In this document: one piece after another, positions 61,101 through 64,000 of the stretch
Layout: each line of letters opens with the position of its first letter
How positions within the stretch are numbered: position 1 is the first letter of the stretch
DNA from: Agelaius tricolor
Lineage: Eukaryota > Chordata > Aves > Passeriformes > Icteridae
DNA: 64,000 nt
Assembly (NCBI GenBank): GCA_023055355.1
Contig: JALJCS010000020.1
Coordinates: forward strand, 5,997,001-6,061,000
Direction of reading: 5' to 3'
Translations under genes and position numbers: made by a program
The notes under the pieces: generated by a model
What the model saw: the letters and a program-made list of their open reading frames with translations, nothing else
What the model was told of the DNA's origin: nothing
Database searches by the model: none

Positions 61101-64000
61101 CATTTAAATCAGAGGTCCTGGTACACAAGTACATAATAAAAGCAGTATTTTGACATTGAACAGGACATGAGAAGGAAAATTTTCTATCAACAGTAGAAAA
61201 ATTATTAGGTCCCCCTTGCTTGTCCACATCTGCTTTGAAGACAGGTTCCTCCTCTAGAGAGAACAACACAGGGCCATACATTAGTCTCAATTTTTTAATA
61301 AGCTCAAACTTTTAATGTGCTGAGTGTTTTCACTGAATGGTTATCAAGGGTATAATTCTGTGGGCTTTAGCTAAAGGAGGAAGAAGAGAAATAGATCAAA
61401 CTTTTGTGCTTTAAGACTATCATCATGATTACTTTTGTTTAATTAATATTGCTACACATCTCTGTAATGAATTTTCAAGGGCAAAAAATAACACTTCATG
61501 AACTTTTCCCCCTAAGCTTCCCATACCTGAATGTAGATACCAGTAATGATCAAGAAGGAAAAATGGAGATAGATATAAGTTTCATGCAAGAAACTTTAAC
61601 ACTGTAAACTCATGCCTTTCTACAGATGATGATTCACTTGTTAAATCTAGAAACATTTCCAGACACTGAAGCAGAATAACGTGTCTGTGTGGGTATGGGG
61701 TAACTGGAGAACTCCTGTGATGGATAGCTGGAAATGTTAAGATTCTATATTAAGAACATACACTTATGATCAGAGCTGAAAAGACTTGAAAATGTCCCCA
61801 GAAACTTAATGACCATGTTTTGCCTGTATTTGATTGATTTACCTATAAATCAAAAGGATTTCCTATAAGTCACCAGTTTGGTGAGCTGCAGGGGGAACAA
61901 ACCCATTTCTAACCATGTCCCTTAGGACAGGAGCACAGTGCCCATACTCCTCCTCCCTGAGGGGGCCCCCAAAGCAGCCAGCATGTCTGTGAGCAGCTGA
62001 ACCACACACTGCTGGCTCTTGCAGGCTTTAACAGCCTTCATTGTACACCTGGAAGGTAGGAAAACGCATATATTGTGTACACATAGACAGATTTCTCATT
62101 TTAAACTGAGACAGGTAGATAGAGAAACACAATAAGCAAATAAATAAAGTACCAGAAAAGAAGCCCAGACTAAATTGGTAGTGGGACTGCTGCTCTGGGC
62201 TCTGCTTTCAGCACTCCACATCCCCAGGGTGCTCTCAGCCCACGCTGAATCCTGCCATATCCACCAACTCCACATGGACCAGCTCCTCATCTGGTACAAG
62301 CTGGCACTGCTCCAATGACTTAATCAGAGTTTTGCTAATTAGCACCAGCACACGACTGATGGCTTTCTGCCTGAGAAGATGGGAACGTTTTTCCTGCCTG
62401 CTGGCCTGTGAAAGCTTTTGCTAGCATGGGATGATCTTTTCTGAGGTGGTGGAAACACAGCTGTGTGCTGCATTTGCATTCCTGGAGAGGACTCCAACAG
62501 TTCCTTGCCACCCCAGTGAGACAGCCCCTGGCAGGATGCAGTCCTGTGTGACCCAGGGATATCCACCAGGGCACTGTGAGCACACAGGCAGCTGCAAAAG
62601 TGCATTTCTGACACCCTGCCAGAGGAAATGAGCCCTGCAGGTCATTGGCATGGAGCTGTGCTGAGCCAAGCAGTGCCCCCATTGCAGTGAGACCCAGCAC
62701 ATCTGCAGGGCAATAACAGATTCCATTTAAAAATGGTCAGGGAACAATGGAGCAGCTCCAACGAGGGACAGGGGACAGCACTTCACTGTCTCTGGGAGGG
62801 GGCTGTGTGCACACAGGCAATGTAGCTCTCCTGCCACCCCAGCAGGATTTATTGATGATATCTGGGACAAGAGGCACCTGTACAGTGCAACAGGGATGGA
62901 ATCCAATTGCAGCACACACAGGCTCTGCCTCCAAAAGCACAACACACAAATGGCATGGTGACAGATGAGGCATTTGTTAGTGAGGCATGGACAGGTTAAG
63001 TGATGTGACCAAGGTTACACTAACAGCCAAAGGATGCTGAGCATCTGTTACAGTCCCCTTTATCCAACACTGGTAAGCTTTAGATGCATTCCCAGATGGA
63101 AACAGACAATAAAACCAGAGTCAGTACTGCCAGGAAGCCTAGGTTTAACTGGAGTCACTCAGATTTGCAGAACTGACTAGAAAAAGCTCATCAATTTTAC
63201 TAAGTGAGCATTTCATTAGATATAAAGAAGATGGACAATAATGGGCATGAAATTAACAGAATGAAAGCAGTCCAGAATCATATAAAATTACAGCCTGATT
63301 GGTGTCCAATAAAATGCAACATTCAGGGAATGGTAAAGGCACTGCCACTAATTAACTAAACGTGTTTGATCACATCATCTTACTCAGACAGACTCCAGGT
63401 TGCAGTTGCAGCTGTGCTGGCGTTAAGAATTGAGGCAGTGGAAAAGGCAGCACAGATCTTTTAGCTGACCTGCCAGTACAGTGCTCCCACTCCCATTTCA
63501 GCTGCTACTCCTTCCAATGCTGCCAAATGTTAAACAGATCCTAGGAGCAAAGAGCTCAGCAGTTAATGTGGTACAATTTACAGTAGGAGCTTCACCTATG
63601 TAAAACACAGCTCTTTGTCACCAGCCTCAGCTGCTTGGGTCTCACACAGAACACACAGAGGCTACTCTGACTCCCAAAGTTATAACTCAGCAGGAGAGCT
63701 GCAGCAATATTTTATTATGAGAGGCTGCAGGCTTATTTATCCAGCTTGTGCAGCAGGCAGGGGCTAAGAAGAGGATGAGCCTTTCCCCCAGGCTCACAGA
63801 GCTGTGGGAACAGCTCCCTCGCAGGGAGGGAATGGAGCATCCCTGAGGAGAACAATTCTGCACTGCAGGAAGCCAGGGAAGGATGCTGTGGGAATACAGG
63901 ATAGCACCACAACTCCCAGCTTTTTTCCAAATTCCTCTCTTTAACATTCAACTGAGAACCAGTGACAATCCAGAATTACATTTAATGGCTTGATAAGGCT
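58159..64000. other. Non-coding sequence to the window end
   Basis: The longest frame is 145 codons (59264-59701, minus), hydrophobic and low-complexity in places, without a domain. Two nearby pairs of short direct repeats lie at 58582-58660: TGGTTAGCTTTGGAAAA with a near-copy 23 bp on, and CTAAAATCCAG twice 14 bp apart. The 62.3-62.7 kb area is relatively GC-rich with overlapping frames in several registers, none convincing. Confidence 0.55.

Overview
This window looks like nuclear DNA from a bird, most likely a songbird. The pointers are one 5'-truncated CR1 LINE 3' end of the common avian type, short LTRs of a form I recall from passerine genomes, and otherwise sparse interspersed repeats. 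CpG is strongly depleted except in two tiny clusters. No operon structure or dense coding is present. I find no convincing protein-coding exon, rRNA, tRNA or CRISPR array. Reading frames in all six frames stay at chance length (longest 174 codons, opening with GTG) and lack domains or exon context. I read the window as intergenic or deep intronic DNA in a gene-poor region.

Layout, left to right. A CR1 3' fragment lies at 1.49-1.75 kb on the minus strand. A perfect 26-bp palindrome is at 3.02 kb, and a seven-CpG micro-cluster is at 4.57 kb. A decayed LTR-like element on the plus strand covers 7.06-7.55 kb. A small hairpin with a repeated motif is at 10.64 kb. An AT-rich, frame-poor stretch runs from 12.8 to 14.5 kb. 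The most striking object is at 21.68-22.15 kb: a long inverted repeat with ~200-bp arms about 97% identical around a ~43-nt loop.

From 30 to 38 kb there are two copies of one LTR family, both on the minus strand, at 30.42-30.83 and 37.30-37.70 kb. The second has a perfect 6-bp target-site duplication (GTAGTT). The first carries an 11-unit TATTC array that the second lacks. In the same area an unrelated ~245-bp segment is present twice in direct orientation, at 29.98 and 34.93 kb, at about 93% identity.

From 43 to 45 kb there is an AT-biased patch with hydrophobic frames, possibly an old retroviral remnant (weak). A ~230-bp purine-rich tract follows at 45.3-45.6 kb. The 46.7-48.4 kb interval is frame-poor and rich in homeodomain-type and E-box motifs, so it is the best candidate for conserved regulatory DNA. 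An (AT)20 array flanked by imperfect inverted repeats is at 49.03-49.15 kb. The rest, to 64 kb, is unremarkable single-copy-looking DNA with several homopolymer A/T runs.

No genes work together here. What can be said concerns genome structure: retroelement insertions, local duplication, inverted duplication and candidate regulatory sequence. Percent identities are hand counts. Family-level names are deliberately withheld where I could not check them.
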